Shown here piece by piece: positions 18,510 through 27,421 of a stretch of DNA of 64,000 nucleotides. The DNA comes from Cupriavidus sp. UYMMa02A (GTDB taxonomy: Bacteria > Pseudomonadota > Gammaproteobacteria > Burkholderiales > Burkholderiaceae): assembly GCA_001725945.1 (NCBI GenBank), contig LRMT01000096.1:1-64000 (forward strand). Direction: 5' to 3'. Made by a program: the position numbers and the translations under genes. The first letter of the stretch is position 1, and each line of letters starts with the position of its first letter. The notes beneath the pieces were generated by a model that was not told where the DNA came from, ran no database searches, and saw only the letters and a program-made list of their open reading frames with translations.

Positions 18510-19689
18510 CCCAGGCCACGCTGCCGATCGCGATTCCCCAGAAAGCCGAGCCCAGTCCGAACATCGTCATGCCCGATGCGGTCGCAAGGAACGTGATGAC
18601 CGACGCTTCGCGGTGATCGTCCTGCATGATGGCCTCCATCACGTTGGACATGATGGCACCAACCAGCGCCAGCCCGGCCAGGATGGCGACAAAGGCGTGG
18701 GGCAACGCATCGAACATCAGCACGATGGTTCCCGCGAACGTACCGCCCACGAGGTAGAACGCGCCGTTGGCGATGCCGGCTACATAGCGGCGCGCGGGAT
18801 CTTCGTGCGCATCCCGGCCCGTGCACAGTGCCGCGGTGATCGCCGCCGTCACAATGGTGATGCCACCAAAGCACGCGACCGCGGCGCTGGCAAGGCTGGT
18901 AGCCGCCAGAATGGGCCGGGCCGGCGTGTGATAGCCGGACAGCCGCAGGATCGCCATGCCGGGCAGGAACTGACCGGTCAGGCTGACGATCACCAGCGGG
19001 ATGGCCAGGCTCAGCGTGGCGCTCCATGACCAGTGGGGTTCCGTGAATACTGGCCTGGCCAGCGCCAGGTGCAGACCGCCCGCATGCGTGAGACCCAGCG
19101 CCGCAGCGACCGCAACGCCGACAGCGAGCACCACGATCATGCAGTAGCGTTGCAGCCAGCGTCTGCACACCAGGTAGGTGACGATCATCACGCCCGCCAG
19201 CAGCGGCATGGTTCCGGCAGCCTTGAACGCGCCCGCGCCGAACTGGAACAGGATTCCCGCCATCATGCCTGCGGCAATGCCGCGCGGAATGCGCTGCACG
19301 AGCCAGTCAAACGTGCCCGAGATCCCGATCGCGAACAGGATGGCCGCGGCACTCACATACGCCCCCACTGCGTCAGCAAGACTCAGTTGCGGGAACAGCG
19401 TCACCAGCAGCGCGGTCCCGGGTGCGGACCATGCCGTGACGACGGGCACCCTGAGCCACCAGCTCAGCAGCAAGCCCGATACGCCTGCGCCAATGGAGAT
19501 CGCCCACACCCATGACGTAACCATATCGGCCGGCACGCTGGCCGCGTGCGCGGCCTGAAAGAAGATCACGAGCGGGCCGGAATACGAAATCAGTACTGCG
19601 AGGAATCCGGCCGTGATCGCGGACAGGGACCAGGTACTGCCGGCGCGTTCCGCCTGGCCTGGGGCCGCAGAGGTAAGAGGTTCTGGCAT
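18433..19689 (-). CDS. benE: Benzoate/H+ symporter family protein BenE
   Basis: 418 aa from the ATG at 19689 (MPEPLTSAAPGQAERAGSTW); the frame stays open further upstream but without family similarity. It is an inner-membrane protein with about 12 hydrophobic segments. BenE hallmarks are GFLAVLISYSGPLVIFFQAA, VTAWSAPGTALLVT, IPRGIAAGMMAGILFQFGAG and CFGGITIVTAAITAALCTGR. It takes up benzoate or a related aromatic acid with protons. No ben catabolic genes are adjacent, so the substrate is uncertain. It is convergent with the DUF2968 gene. Confidence 0.88.
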   Translation of the reverse strand: MPEPLTSAAPGQAERAGSTWSLSAITAGFLAVLISYSGPLVIFFQAAHAASVPADMVTSWVWAISIGAGVSGLLLSWWLRVPVVTAWSAPGTALLVTLFPQLSLADAVGAYVSAAAILFAIGISGTFDWLVQRIPRGIAAGMMAGILFQFGAGAFKAAGTMPLLAGVMIVTYLVCRRWLQRYCMIVVLAVGVAVAAALGLTHAGGLHLALARPVFTEPHWSWSATLSLAIPLVIVSLTGQFLPGMAILRLSGYHTPARPILAATSLASAAVACFGGITIVTAAITAALCTGRDAHEDPARRYVAGIANGAFYLVGGTFAGTIVLMFDALPHAFVAILAGLALVGAIMSNVMEAIMQDDHREASVITFLATASGMTMFGLGSAFWGIAIGSVAWVILHAKRSAARELMRCAAYWLFARA

Positions 19690-20254
19690 GGGGCGATGAA
19701 GGCGCGGCGCCTCCGTGTCTCCGTTCGGGCCCACGCGGGCGCGGTTGTTTTTCTGCGGGGCGCCGTCACGCTGACGGCGTTCTAAGGCGCACTTTCCGCA
19801 CGCGTCTGGTGCCGCGGGGCGCGAACCGAGGATAGTCAAGCGCCGCTCGGCTCGTCCAACACTGATTGGGTATTGGGAGGATACGTGGGAGGTATGGTGG
19901 CGCCCCCGAACGCTGGAGCAGGGTCGGCCCCCCCTGTCGCCGAAAGAAGGAAGGAGGCGGGGCGGTCTGGCGAGAGCCTCCTCTCGCCCTTGTGCTGGCT
20001 TTCTCAAGTAGTTGCCGGTACGCAGAAGTAGGTACGCTTTGGCTGTTGCGGGGCGTGTGGCACGCCAGACAGACGCCAGGAATTCATGCGGAACGCCCCC
20101 CGCTGACTGTGCGAATGCCTCGTTCCCGCGCGAAGAAAGTGTGGTTGCTTACACAAAAATAATTTACATTACCTTTGGCGCCCCAAAAGTGGCCTGCTCG
20201 AAATCCACTTCGGATAAAGTTGTTATAGTTCAGTCACTTACGTGAGACCTGGAG
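19690..20254. other. Intergenic region with promoter of the DUF3701 recombinase-like gene
   Basis: 565 bp. The left part is the benE promoter side and shows nothing distinctive. The right part (20150-20250) is AT-richer than its surroundings, with ACACAAAAATAATTTACATT and GATAAAGTTGTTATAGTTC, a probable promoter for the gene at 20255. The start is preceded by CTGGAG. AAGTGG-N12-CCACTT forms a small hairpin near 20188-20211. Confidence 0.4.
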
Positions 20255-21819
20255 ATGAGTGAAGATCGCGACGCATCGGCTGCGACGAAGCTGACCCGGA
20301 CCGAGTTCGCAGTCGTGCGCGCTTACGCCCAGGGCATGCGGCCGATCGATATTGCGAACCGCTACCTCACCGATCCCGACGACGAGGATGCGCTGACCGA
20401 GCACCAGGCAATTGCACGGATCCTGACCTTGCGGGATCGTCTGGTCCAGTTCGCGTTACAGCACGACCGCCCTGAAATCGCCGGGATGTTCGAGGCGCTT
20501 CGCGGGCGTTCCGATGTCGGCATGACCCGCCGCGTCGATGCGCTTTCGTCACTTGAGAGCCTCGGCCAAGCGCCCCGCCTCCGGGCATGACGTCGGTCTT
20601 TGGTTCGGCCCAAGCCTCGCGCGTCGGCTGAACACCGCCGGCATTCACAAGATTTCCGATCTCGTCGAACTGGCCAACGCGCGCGGCAGCAGCTGGTGGC
20701 GGGCCGTGCCGCGGGTTGGCCCGAAGTCGGCAGAGGTCATTACCCGATGGCTGATTGATCAGCGCGGACCGGGAAAAGATACTAATAAAGCACTTATTGC
20801 GCCGTATATCGTCGCACCTTCCGAAGTGTCGCGGCGCCCTGCCATCGTCCCGCTCGTGCTGGGTCCGCGCATGACGCATCCGGTGCCGCTCGAGCACATG
20901 CTGCCGCAGCGAGCGGACCATGCGTCATCACAGACGAAGCGAACCGATCTGGAACTCGTCCTGCAGTGGCTCGATGCCAAGCCGCGCACTCCCCATACCC
21001 GAAGCAGTTACCGCAAGGAGGCGGAGCGGCTGTTGCTCTGGCTGGCGCAGGAGAGACAGCGCCTGACAGACATGACGGTGGAATCACTGCAAAGATATGC
21101 AGATTTTTACGCGCACCAGAGCCAGCTTGGTTCTGGTGCGGACCCGCGAGTCCGCGGGATCGGATGCACTGGCGGCCGTTTGAGGGGCCACTCAGTGCCA
21201 GTTCGCAAGCAGCGGCACTGCGCGTGGTTCGCGCCCTGCTCAAGGCCCTGTTCAAGGCGGGGCTGGTCGAGGCCATCACGGAATCCCCGGGTCCGTCCGA
21301 TGCGCACACAGGGGCAAACCAGGCAGCCGCGATCGACCAACCCAGTGCGCCGGGACGCAATGATATTGATGGATTTCTGGATTGGTTGGGAATGCAAGCC
21401 GAAGCGAAGTGGCAGGCAGCCCTTGCGGCTGGCCTGCTCGTGCGGGACGGGTTCAAGCTCAGCCAGCTTGCCACCCTCACGTGCGGGACGTTGCGCGTCG
21501 AAGGTTCGCTCGCTTGCCTGCAACGGAACACCGCATCTCGCTCACATCCCATTGCTGCCGACACGCTGGAGGCATTGCGCAAGCATTGGGTAAGGCGCGG
21601 TCTGACGCCATACCCGCCGCCTGGCGCCGCACTGCTTGGCCCGACGGACTTTCCGCGCACTCGTCGCGGTCTTGCGAAGCGCCTGGCGGGTCCTGGCGCC
21701 GGCTATGGCGCAACCGGCCTCGACCGGTTGTTGCGCGCGGCCTGGAAGCTTACGCCGGGGAGCGGGTGGAAGAATTGGCGGCATTCACGCCGAGGCAGAT
21801 CAGGACTGCCGCCCCGTAA
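20255..21819 (+). CDS. DUF3701/tyrosine-recombinase-like protein of the chromid maintenance region (frame broken three times)
   Basis: About 521 aa when repaired. Residues 10-110 match the DUF3701 (phage integrase N-terminal) domain: LTRTEFAVVRAYAQGMRP. A helix-hairpin-helix-like part follows (LNTAGIHKISDLVELANARG, SSWWRAVPRVGPKSAEVITR), then the core-binding domain (LQWLDAKPRTPHTRSSYRKE) and a catalytic-domain-like part (AALAAGLLVRDGFKLSQLAT, ALRKHWVRRGLTPYPPPGAA). The sequence ends AAFTPRQIRTAAP without the His-x-x-Arg and Tyr motifs, so catalysis is unlikely. Frame changes lie near 20570, 21135 and 21745. Related genes sit beside rep/par loci in Burkholderiaceae; here it converges on parB. 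A non-catalytic, DNA-binding or dimer-resolution-related role is inference. Confidence 0.65.
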
Positions 21820-21898
21820 GCTGCGCCAGGGAAAAGGCATTCATCGCCGCCCTCCCCCTTTGCGCGCTAGCATCGTGGACGGTGTTGTGCAGGGGCAT

Positions 21899-22908
21899 TC
21901 AGAGCAGCGAATTGTCGAGGCCAAAACGTGCCTTGAGCGCTTCCACCAGCGCCTCGCGGGCGCTGCGGTCGCTGAGCTGTACATCGAGCATGACGCGACC
22001 AGAGTCCCACTCCTTGATGGTGCCTAGCAACTGACCGCCGTCGGTACGGATCTTGTACTGTCGGCTGATCTCCTTCACCTTGCGGGACTTGCCTTCCTGC
22101 ACCTGCTTTCGGATCGATTCGACTTCGCGGCTCGACAGGCCGTCGGTCATGATGCGCGTGGCGAGCTCCCGGGTACGATCCTCGCCCGCCAGCTTGTAGT
22201 AGAGCGTCAATTCATAGCCGGCGGCGATGCCGATTGCATTCGGCCGTTCGCGCATCACCGACAGCACCGACTCAGGCAGACGCAGCAATGCGAGCGTCTT
22301 GTTCACGGTACCGGCGGAAATTCCGGTCAGCTCACAGATGTCTTCTTCCTTCTGCACTTTGCCCTCGTCCAGCAACTGGCGCCAGGCAATGGCATTGTCG
22401 AGCGCGGACTGGTCCGACCGCTGCTCATTGAGCATGAACGACAGTCGATAGAAGTCCAGATCGCTGAGATCATTTTCGACAAAGCACTCCATCTCGAGCT
22501 TGCCGGCTGATGCCAGGGCGCGCTTGCGATAGTGGCCATCGATCAGGATGTAATGCCCGGGCCGGGACGGGTCCGGCGCGGCGAGGCCCGGCGTCTTTTG
22601 CCCGTGCGTGGCAATCGACGCGGCACGCTCCTGCACGACCGCCGGATCGTAGATCCTGCGCGCGTTGAGCGGGTTGTCATGCAGATGGGTCAGGAGGATC
22701 CGGATCAGCGGTCGGGAGCTTTCCGTTTCTGCGTTTCAGCGCTGAAAGCCGCAGTCTGTTCCGACAGGCGATCTCGCAGCAGCCCGTTCGGATGCTGTGA
22801 GATTGCCGCCTCGGCGCGAGCGAATCGATCCAGCGAATCGCTGCGGCTCTTTTCAGCAGCCATACCGGCCAGCATGCCCGCTTTCAGGCTCTTCAGTTTT
22901 GTAGCCAT
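21899..22908 (-). CDS. parB: Chromosome-partitioning protein ParB (frame broken once)
   Basis: About 336 aa, start MATKLKSLKAGMLAGMAAEK at 22908. After a frame change near 22712 (GAC-CGC-TG should read GAC-CGC-CTG) the product reads LTHLHDNPLNARRIYDPAVV, the ParB box I, then YILIDGHYRKRALASAGK, the nucleotide-binding box II. It continues with FMLNEQRSDQSALDNAIAWR and the helix-turn-helix EEDICELTGISAGTVNKTLA. Canonical ParB has GERR where this has GHYR. It binds parS and spreads, working with ParA to segregate the replicon. Its start is 3 bp after the ParA stop, so the two are co-transcribed. A parS-like palindrome lies inside its 5' part. Confidence 0.88.
22734..22747. promoter_or_regulatory. 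parS: parS-like palindrome inside parB
   Basis: The 14-bp palindrome TTTCAGCGCTGAAA, nearly 16 bp with flanks G and G, is identical in its core to the copy upstream of parA. It abuts CCGTTTCTGCG (22723-22733), the last 11 bases of the iteron. Replicon-specific palindromic parS sites near parAB are known in Burkholderia. Confidence 0.6.
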
Positions 22909-22911
22909 GCC

Positions 22912-23570
22912 TTAATGCTCAATCAAAGACAACACTTCATCGACCATCATGTCGACCTCCTGCACCGCCTCGCGGGCGCCGCAACGCCGTGGACCGTGCA
23001 CCCGATCGCCTGGCATTCCCGGAATGCCGAGCGCGATCCGATCATGGAATTCAACAGCGGAACTTCCCCGTCGTCGCCGAGTATCTCGATTGCCTGGCGC
23101 GCGATCGACACGCGTCGCTGCACCATATTGGCCATCACACGGATCAGCAGCGTTTCATTTTGAACCTGCGCGTGTTGAGCCAGGGTTTTCGCCGCCACCG
23201 CTGCCCATAGATCGGGCGGCGAAGGTACCACGGGAATGATCGCCAGGTCAGATATCAGCAGGGCACTCGATGGCGCCGCGGAATGGACGGCCGGCGGGCA
23301 ATCGACAACGATATAGTCGTAGTCCTGGACGAATTTGCGGACTTCCCGGTGCATGGCACCGCCCGAAGGCGCCAGTCCGATGACCGATGCCGGGAAAGGG
23401 CGCTCATCGCTGGCCTGTGCCGCCCACCTCGTCGCGGTTCCCTGCTCGTCCATATCCACCAGCATGGACCGAGCACCCCGCAAGCCAAGTGTCCCGGCAA
23501 GATGCATGCTCACCGTAGTCTTGCCGCACCCGCCCTTCTGGTTGAAGACCGTGATGATTTTTGCTGCCAC
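22912..23570 (-). CDS. parA: Chromosome-partitioning ATPase ParA (frame broken once)
   Basis: About 219 aa from a GTG start at 23570 preceded by GAGG; it reads VAAKIITVFNQKGGCGKTTV with the deviant Walker A lysine motif KGGCGKTT. Other motifs are MLVDMDEQGTATRW (Walker A' region) and YIVVDCPPAVHS (Walker B). The frame changes near 22990, after which it ends EAVQEVDMMVDEVLSLIEH with a stop at 22912. The short length without an N-terminal helix-turn-helix is the type Ib/RepA-free ParA size. It drives ParB-parS complexes apart on the nucleoid. Its promoter region carries a parS-like palindrome just upstream of the start, suggesting ParB control. Confidence 0.88.
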
Positions 23571-23580
23571 AAGGACCTCA

Positions 23581-23596
23581 CTTTCAGCGCTGAAAG
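23581..23596. promoter_or_regulatory. parS: parS-like 16-bp perfect palindrome upstream of parA
   Basis: CTTTCAGCGCTGAAAG lies 11 bp upstream of the parA start codon. The 14-bp core recurs inside parB at 22734. Position and symmetry fit a ParB-binding centromere site that may also tune parAB expression. Confidence 0.65.
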
Positions 23597-23956
23597 CGCA
23601 ATTGATTTTAAACGCCACTTTAGCCAAATCCAGGTGACGCATCAACCTAATTCGTAATATTTGTAATATATGTGCGACCGACAATTAAACGCGCAACTAG
23701 ACGTCTACCCGACGCCGTGGCCAAATTGTTCAATGTTTGATATTTCTGCTTGAAATGCGGCAGACAGTCCGCCTAAAGTATCTGTAGTGCGCCCTACGGC
23801 GCACATGACACACCAGCACAATCTGGTTATGATGCGCCCTACAGTCGAGTCAAGTCGTGTCAACCTCGTCGGCTTCCGTTCGGTATCTACGAGAACTCAA
23901 CGTGCTTGAACGGTTGTTTGCGTGGTATAGAGAACTTGCTTCGAAAGGAAATTCTT
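23597..23956. other. AT-rich divergent region between parA and csp
   Basis: The sequence from 23600 to 23760 is clearly AT-richer than the rest (for example AATTCGTAATATTTGTAATATATG). A pair of GCGCCCTAC repeats occurs near 23790 and 23833. It must hold the promoters of parA (left) and csp (right); TTGAAC with TATAGA near 23909-23934 is a possible, badly spaced csp promoter. Confidence 0.4.
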
Positions 23957-24160
23957 ATGGCAACCGGTACGGTTAAGTGGTTTAACGAAACGAAGGGCTT
24001 TGGCTTCATTACCCCGGATGATGGCGGTGCGGATCTGTTCGCCCACTTCTCTGAAATCCAGGGTTCGGGCTTCAAGACGCTGAAGGACGGCCAACGCGTG
24101 ACCTTCGAGGTCAAGCAAGGTCCGAAGGGCCTGCAGGCATCGGCCATCAAGCCCGCCTGA
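23957..24160 (+). CDS. Cold-shock domain protein (CspA family)
   Basis: 67 aa, complete: [20 protein letters not shown]. The RNP1 motif KGFGFI and RNP2-like LFAHFS are present, so it is a single OB-fold that binds single-stranded RNA or DNA. The ribosome site is AAAGGAA 8 bp before the ATG. It sits between parA and repA, convergent with repA, and is a close paralog of the csp on the other side of the origin array. The family usually prevents RNA secondary structure; whether it has a link to replication is unknown. Confidence 0.93.
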   Translation: MATGTVKWFNETKGFGFITPDDGGADLFAHFSEIQGSGFKTLKDGQRVTFEVKQGPKGLQASAIKPA

Positions 24161-24167
24161 TCCCCGC

Positions 24168-24237
24168 GAGAGCCGCGCATCCGGTGCGTGGGCTCTCGCA
24201 TGAAAGCAAAAAAGGCAAGCCGCGTGCTTGCCTTTTT
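24168..24237. terminator. Terminator between convergent csp and repA
   Basis: Two hairpins follow the csp stop. GCGAGAGCC pairs with GGCTCTCGC near 24167-24200. AAAAGGCAAGC pairs with GCTTGCCTTTT at 24208-24236 with T and A runs on both sides, so it can stop transcription in both directions. Confidence 0.8.
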
Positions 24238-24253
24238 GTGGCCGAAACCCCGG

Positions 24254-25347
24254 TCAGCCGAGCTTGCGGACGCTGGTCCTCGATGGCTGCAGGATCAGGG
24301 CCTTGGACGAGTCCGCGTCGACCTTTGCGCCCGGATAGACCACGAGCACATCTTTGAGCGCCTTGCGGAACAGCGCGCGAAACTTGCGCTCGCTCTCGGT
24401 CTCGGTGCCGAACTGCATCTGCAGTGCTTCCCACGGGATCTCGGTACGCCGCTGAATCGTAAAAAAACGATACGTCAGCCATGAGTAAACGTCGAGCGCG
24501 AATGGCGACTGCTTGAGCGCTTTCAGCGCGCGCATGTCGACCGGCACGGGCCTGTTCACCAGTTCGTTGAAGAACGGCTCGGACAGCACCACGAAGCTCT
24601 CGAACATGGAGCCCTGTCCGGGCTGCATGGGATCCCACCAGGTGGACAGCTGATCGGCCAGCAAGTAGCCAACACGGTCGATCGACAGCGGCTCATGGTT
24701 GCTGTTCTGGTTCTGGCTCGGCGTCGACTTGTTCTGGACGATCGCGATCGTCGCGGAGAACAGGCGGATCATTTGCTGGCGTACCAGCGTCATGGTGCCG
24801 CGCTTGCCGCCAGTGGCCATCGGAATGCCGAGGTTGTACATGAACTCCGACAGCGAATTGCCCAGCGAGATGCGCCTGTCCTCCACCGTACCGGTGAACT
24901 CGCCCCGCTTCTTCTTGGCCATGATTTCCTTGCCGATCCATGCAAGCATCAGGCGCGGGTAGGAGCCATAGGGATAACCGAGCGACACCGTTTCCGACAC
25001 AAGCTTCTGGCGGCCGTTGCTGGCGCGCTCCGAGCGCTGCTGCGTGAAGTAGCCTGGCTGGATCATCAGCGAAATGTTGCCGCTGGTGCGCGTCCATACC
25101 GGTGGCGCGCCTTTGGCGCGCGGTAGGGCAATGTCACCTGGACGCTGGCCCGGCTCAGGAAGCCGACTTCGCCGCTTTGCCAGGCGTCTTCGCGCTCCAT
25201 GGCTTGCGCCTCGTCGAACAGGCGTTGGAATTTCTCGGACGGGACCAGGCTGTTCTCGTTGCCGGGAACAATGATGCGGGATGGCTCGCCGTCCAGGTCC
25301 AGGACGGAGCGATCCCCCGCGGCGACTGGGGTGCGTTTGATGGGCAT
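24254..25347 (-). CDS. repA: Replication initiator protein RepA (frame broken once)
   Basis: About 364 aa from the ATG at 25347 (MPIKRTPVAAGDRSVLDLDG). The frame changes near 25103 (CACC-GG should be CACC-CGG), then reads TRTSGNISLMIQPGYFTQQR. Conserved blocks of the plasmid-encoded RepA family (Pfam RPA type) are LGNSLSEFMYNLGIPMATGG, SEPFFNELVNRPVPVDMRAL and FALDVYSWLTYRFFTIQRRT, the last containing winged-helix elements. It should bind the iterons downstream of its promoter and open the chromid origin. One inverted iteron lies 54 bp upstream of the start, fitting autorepression. Confidence 0.85.
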
Positions 25348-25400
25348 ATTGGCGTGCTTCGGATTACCCGCCTTTGTACGCGAACCCGTAAACCTTGTCA

Positions 25401-25416
25401 CGCAGAAACGGGTACG
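25401..25416 (-). repeat. Inverted iteron in the repA promoter
   Basis: CGCAGAAACGGGTACG on the plus strand is a perfect copy in reverse orientation to the main array. It lies 54 bp upstream of the repA start, next to GTATAC and to copies of GTAAACC. A lone iteron at the initiator promoter is typical of autoregulated iteron replicons. Confidence 0.75.
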
Positions 25417-25527
25417 TATACGTCCCGGCTTGTTCCCGGAGGCGTTTTCCTGCAGGGCGGCTGGGTTGATCTGTCGCGTTTACCTGGCTGGCAGAAGGCT
25501 GGCATGTCGGTGGGCAACCCGCGAGGG

Positions 25528-25878
25528 TTGTCCACGGAATGCCAGTCCTTGGCTACAAGTAAACGATACCAATACGGGTTAACTACTTGTAAACCGTATA
25601 CGGAGGTTCAGCGCCTTGATTTGAAAGGAGATTCGAGGTGCCCGCGAACCCGAATCTGCGGACAAGCGTACTCGATTCTGCGTAGCGCCGAACCCGAATC
25701 TGCGCAAGGGCGAACCTGTTTCAGCGCCCGGGCCGAACCGGTTTCTGCGTGGATAACCCGCTGTTCCCACAGGCTTTTCCACAGCCGAACCGCTCAATTG
25801 CGTACCCGTTTCTGCGATGAAAGCGCTGCTTCGCTGGCGAAGTGCCGTCAACACGCTCGCGGACCCCAGTTATCCCCG
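25528..25878. other. Cluster of DnaA-box-like sequences in the origin
   Basis: TTATCCACG on the minus strand at 25748-25756 (8 of 9 to TTATCCACA) overlaps the end of one iteron. TTTTCCACA at 25775-25783 is also 8 of 9. TTGTCCACG at 25528 and TTATCCCCG at 25870 match 7 of 9. Clustering next to iterons supports an origin that also recruits DnaA. Confidence 0.6.
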
Positions 25879-26707
25879 CAGAATTGGGTTCGCGTCATGG
25901 TATACGCCGGGGCTCTTGCCTCTCTTCCGTACCCATTTCTGCGGAAATTTGCCGCGAAGCGTACCCGATTCTGCGCTCGCCCTGTTTACGGCGCCGGCCC
26001 TTCGCTTGCGTACCCATTTCTGCGGCGTACCTGTTTCTGCGATGCGCCCGACTGGGTGGAGTCTCGGCGCTTGCGTACCCGTTTCTGCGTCCGCACCGAC
26101 CTGTTACAACGCGCCTCCCGTACCCGATTCTGCGTTGCCCAGCGGGTTGTTTGCGGCAATCAGAAAACGCAGTTCCATTATACATGGTACTAATAATAAA
26201 AGCCAGCGCTCACATACTTTACGTATACGAGACTTCAGCGCAGTGCCGACCGCGTACCTGTTTCTGCGGATATCTTCCGCCTGCGCGCACTGTTTTCATC
26301 TGAGTAGCCATCCTGGGCAGCCGAGTGCGTACCCATTTCTGCGCACTCGAAGGGTGACTGCCTGGCGTGTGGCCCGTACCCGTTTCTGCGATGGAATTCG
26401 CCCCGATGGCATCGAGGAGGAAATTCCGCATTGCAGCAGCGGGCGTACCTGTTCTGCGGGCGAAAAATGAGGCGCTGCAACGGAAAACAGCTGTTCGTGC
26501 GACGCTCGGCTCAGCGCCGCATGCGGTAGAATTTATGCGTACCCTTTTCTGCGGGCTCAAAAGGATGCTGCGTGCAGAGATTGCGCTGCCCCGTACCTGT
26601 TCTGCGAGCTCCTTGCGAGGCGGGCGTACCCGTTTCTGCGTGCTGCACCGCGGAAGGCGCCCGGTTAAAGGTCGCCGCCGGAGCGCAGGCGCGTACCTGT
26701 TTCTGCG
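25643..26707 (+). repeat. Iteron array, about 20 copies of CGTACCCGTTTCTGCG (replication origin)
   Basis: All copies run in the plus orientation. The G of GTAC (or GAAC) starts near 25645, 25668, 25690, 25711, 25735, 25802, 25929, 25960, 26010, 26027, 26075, 26120, 26254, 26329, 26376, 26444, 26539, 26593, 26626 and 26693. Variants change positions 6-8 (CCG, CTG, CCA, CGA), two copies lack one T, and the first five begin GAAC. Spacing is irregular (17 to 134 bp), unlike compact plasmid iterons. The array lies upstream of repA and is the likely RepA-binding origin. Confidence 0.85.
26163..26232. other. AT-rich candidate DNA-unwinding element inside the iteron array
   Basis: The stretch around CCATTATACATGGTACTAATAATAAAAG and CATACTTTACGTATACGAG is the longest AT-rich run in the array and interrupts it between the copies at 26120 and 26254. 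An AT-rich element beside iterons and DnaA boxes is the usual site of duplex opening. Confidence 0.5.
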
Positions 26708-26823
26708 GGCCGGGGCGGCGAAGCTTGCGTTTCCAGTCGAAGATCGGGAGGTATCAGCCAGGGAATTGCCGAAGGGGGGGCTGATGAAGCGAAGGGCGCG
26801 TCGCTAGCGCCTCGCGAAGGCAT

Positions 26824-26855
26824 AAAAAAACCCGCCTCAGAGGCGGGTTTTTATT
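26824..26855. terminator. Rho-independent terminator between the iteron array and csp
   Basis: AAAAAAACCCGCCTC-AGA-GAGGCGGGTTTTTAT is a strong stem with T runs on both strands. It ends the minus-strand csp gene and shields the origin from transcription. Confidence 0.85.
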
Positions 26856-26887
26856 GTCGTGGCGCGCCAGGCGCGCCGCGTGCTCGC

Positions 26888-27091
26888 TTACAGCGGCGTG
26901 ATGTTCGCGGCTTGCAGACCCTTCGGGCCGTTCTTGACTTCGAACGACACGCGTTGGTTTTCTTGCAGCGACTTGAAGCCGTCCGAGCGGATTTCGGAGA
27001 AGTGGGCGAAGAGGTCGTCACCACCTGCGTCCGGCTTGATGAAGCCGAAGCCCTTGGCGTCGTTGAACCATTTGACGATACCGGTTTGCAT
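26888..27091 (-). CDS. Cold-shock domain protein (CspA family), second copy
   Basis: 67 aa, complete: [20 protein letters not shown], with RNP motifs KGFGFI and LFAHFS. It is about 70 percent like the csp at 23957 by eye. GGAAAG precedes the ATG. A consensus promoter at 27239-27267 implies a leader of about 140 nt, the usual long untranslated region of cold-shock genes. The two csp genes flank repA and the origin and point toward it from both sides. Confidence 0.93.
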   Translation of the reverse strand: MQTGIVKWFNDAKGFGFIKPDAGGDDLFAHFSEIRSDGFKSLQENQRVSFEVKNGPKGLQAANITPL

Positions 27092-27238
27092 GATTTTGCT
27101 TTCCAGAAAAAATAAAAAATTCGAATGGCGAACACGCCATTCCACACCGAACTCAAGGAAAGGACACCATGGACAACCGAAGTACCAGACGGTGGCTAAC
27201 GAATGAACTGTTGCCTCGTCGCTTGAATCTAGGGGCGA

Positions 27239-27267
27239 TTTATACGGGGGTTCGATGCGACCGTCAA
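27239..27267 (-). promoter_or_regulatory. Sigma-70 promoter of csp
   Basis: On the minus strand TTGACG (27267-27262), a 17-bp spacer, then TATAAA (27244-27239). This is near-consensus and lies about 140 bp upstream of the csp start. Confidence 0.65.
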
Positions 27268-27421
27268 GCCGGGAGTGGCCCGCAGAGGGGGCTGGCATCA
27301 CATTTCGGCGCTGTGGGATCATCACGCCTTTTGCATATCGTTCATGCGCCGGTGTAGCCACTTGGCGCCCGATCCGTACCAGAGTACGCTTGCCGCAACG
27401 ATAGCGCCCAGGAGACCACCC

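Noticed and set aside
25643-26707. CRISPR-like array
   Set aside because: Repeats are 16 bp, degenerate and irregularly spaced (17-134 bp), with no cas genes; iterons beside repA explain them.
25643-26810. Long open frames with repeated TGT- or ETG-type residues through the iteron array
   Set aside because: The repeated peptides come from the iterons being read in phase; there is no ribosome site or family similarity, so these are not genes.
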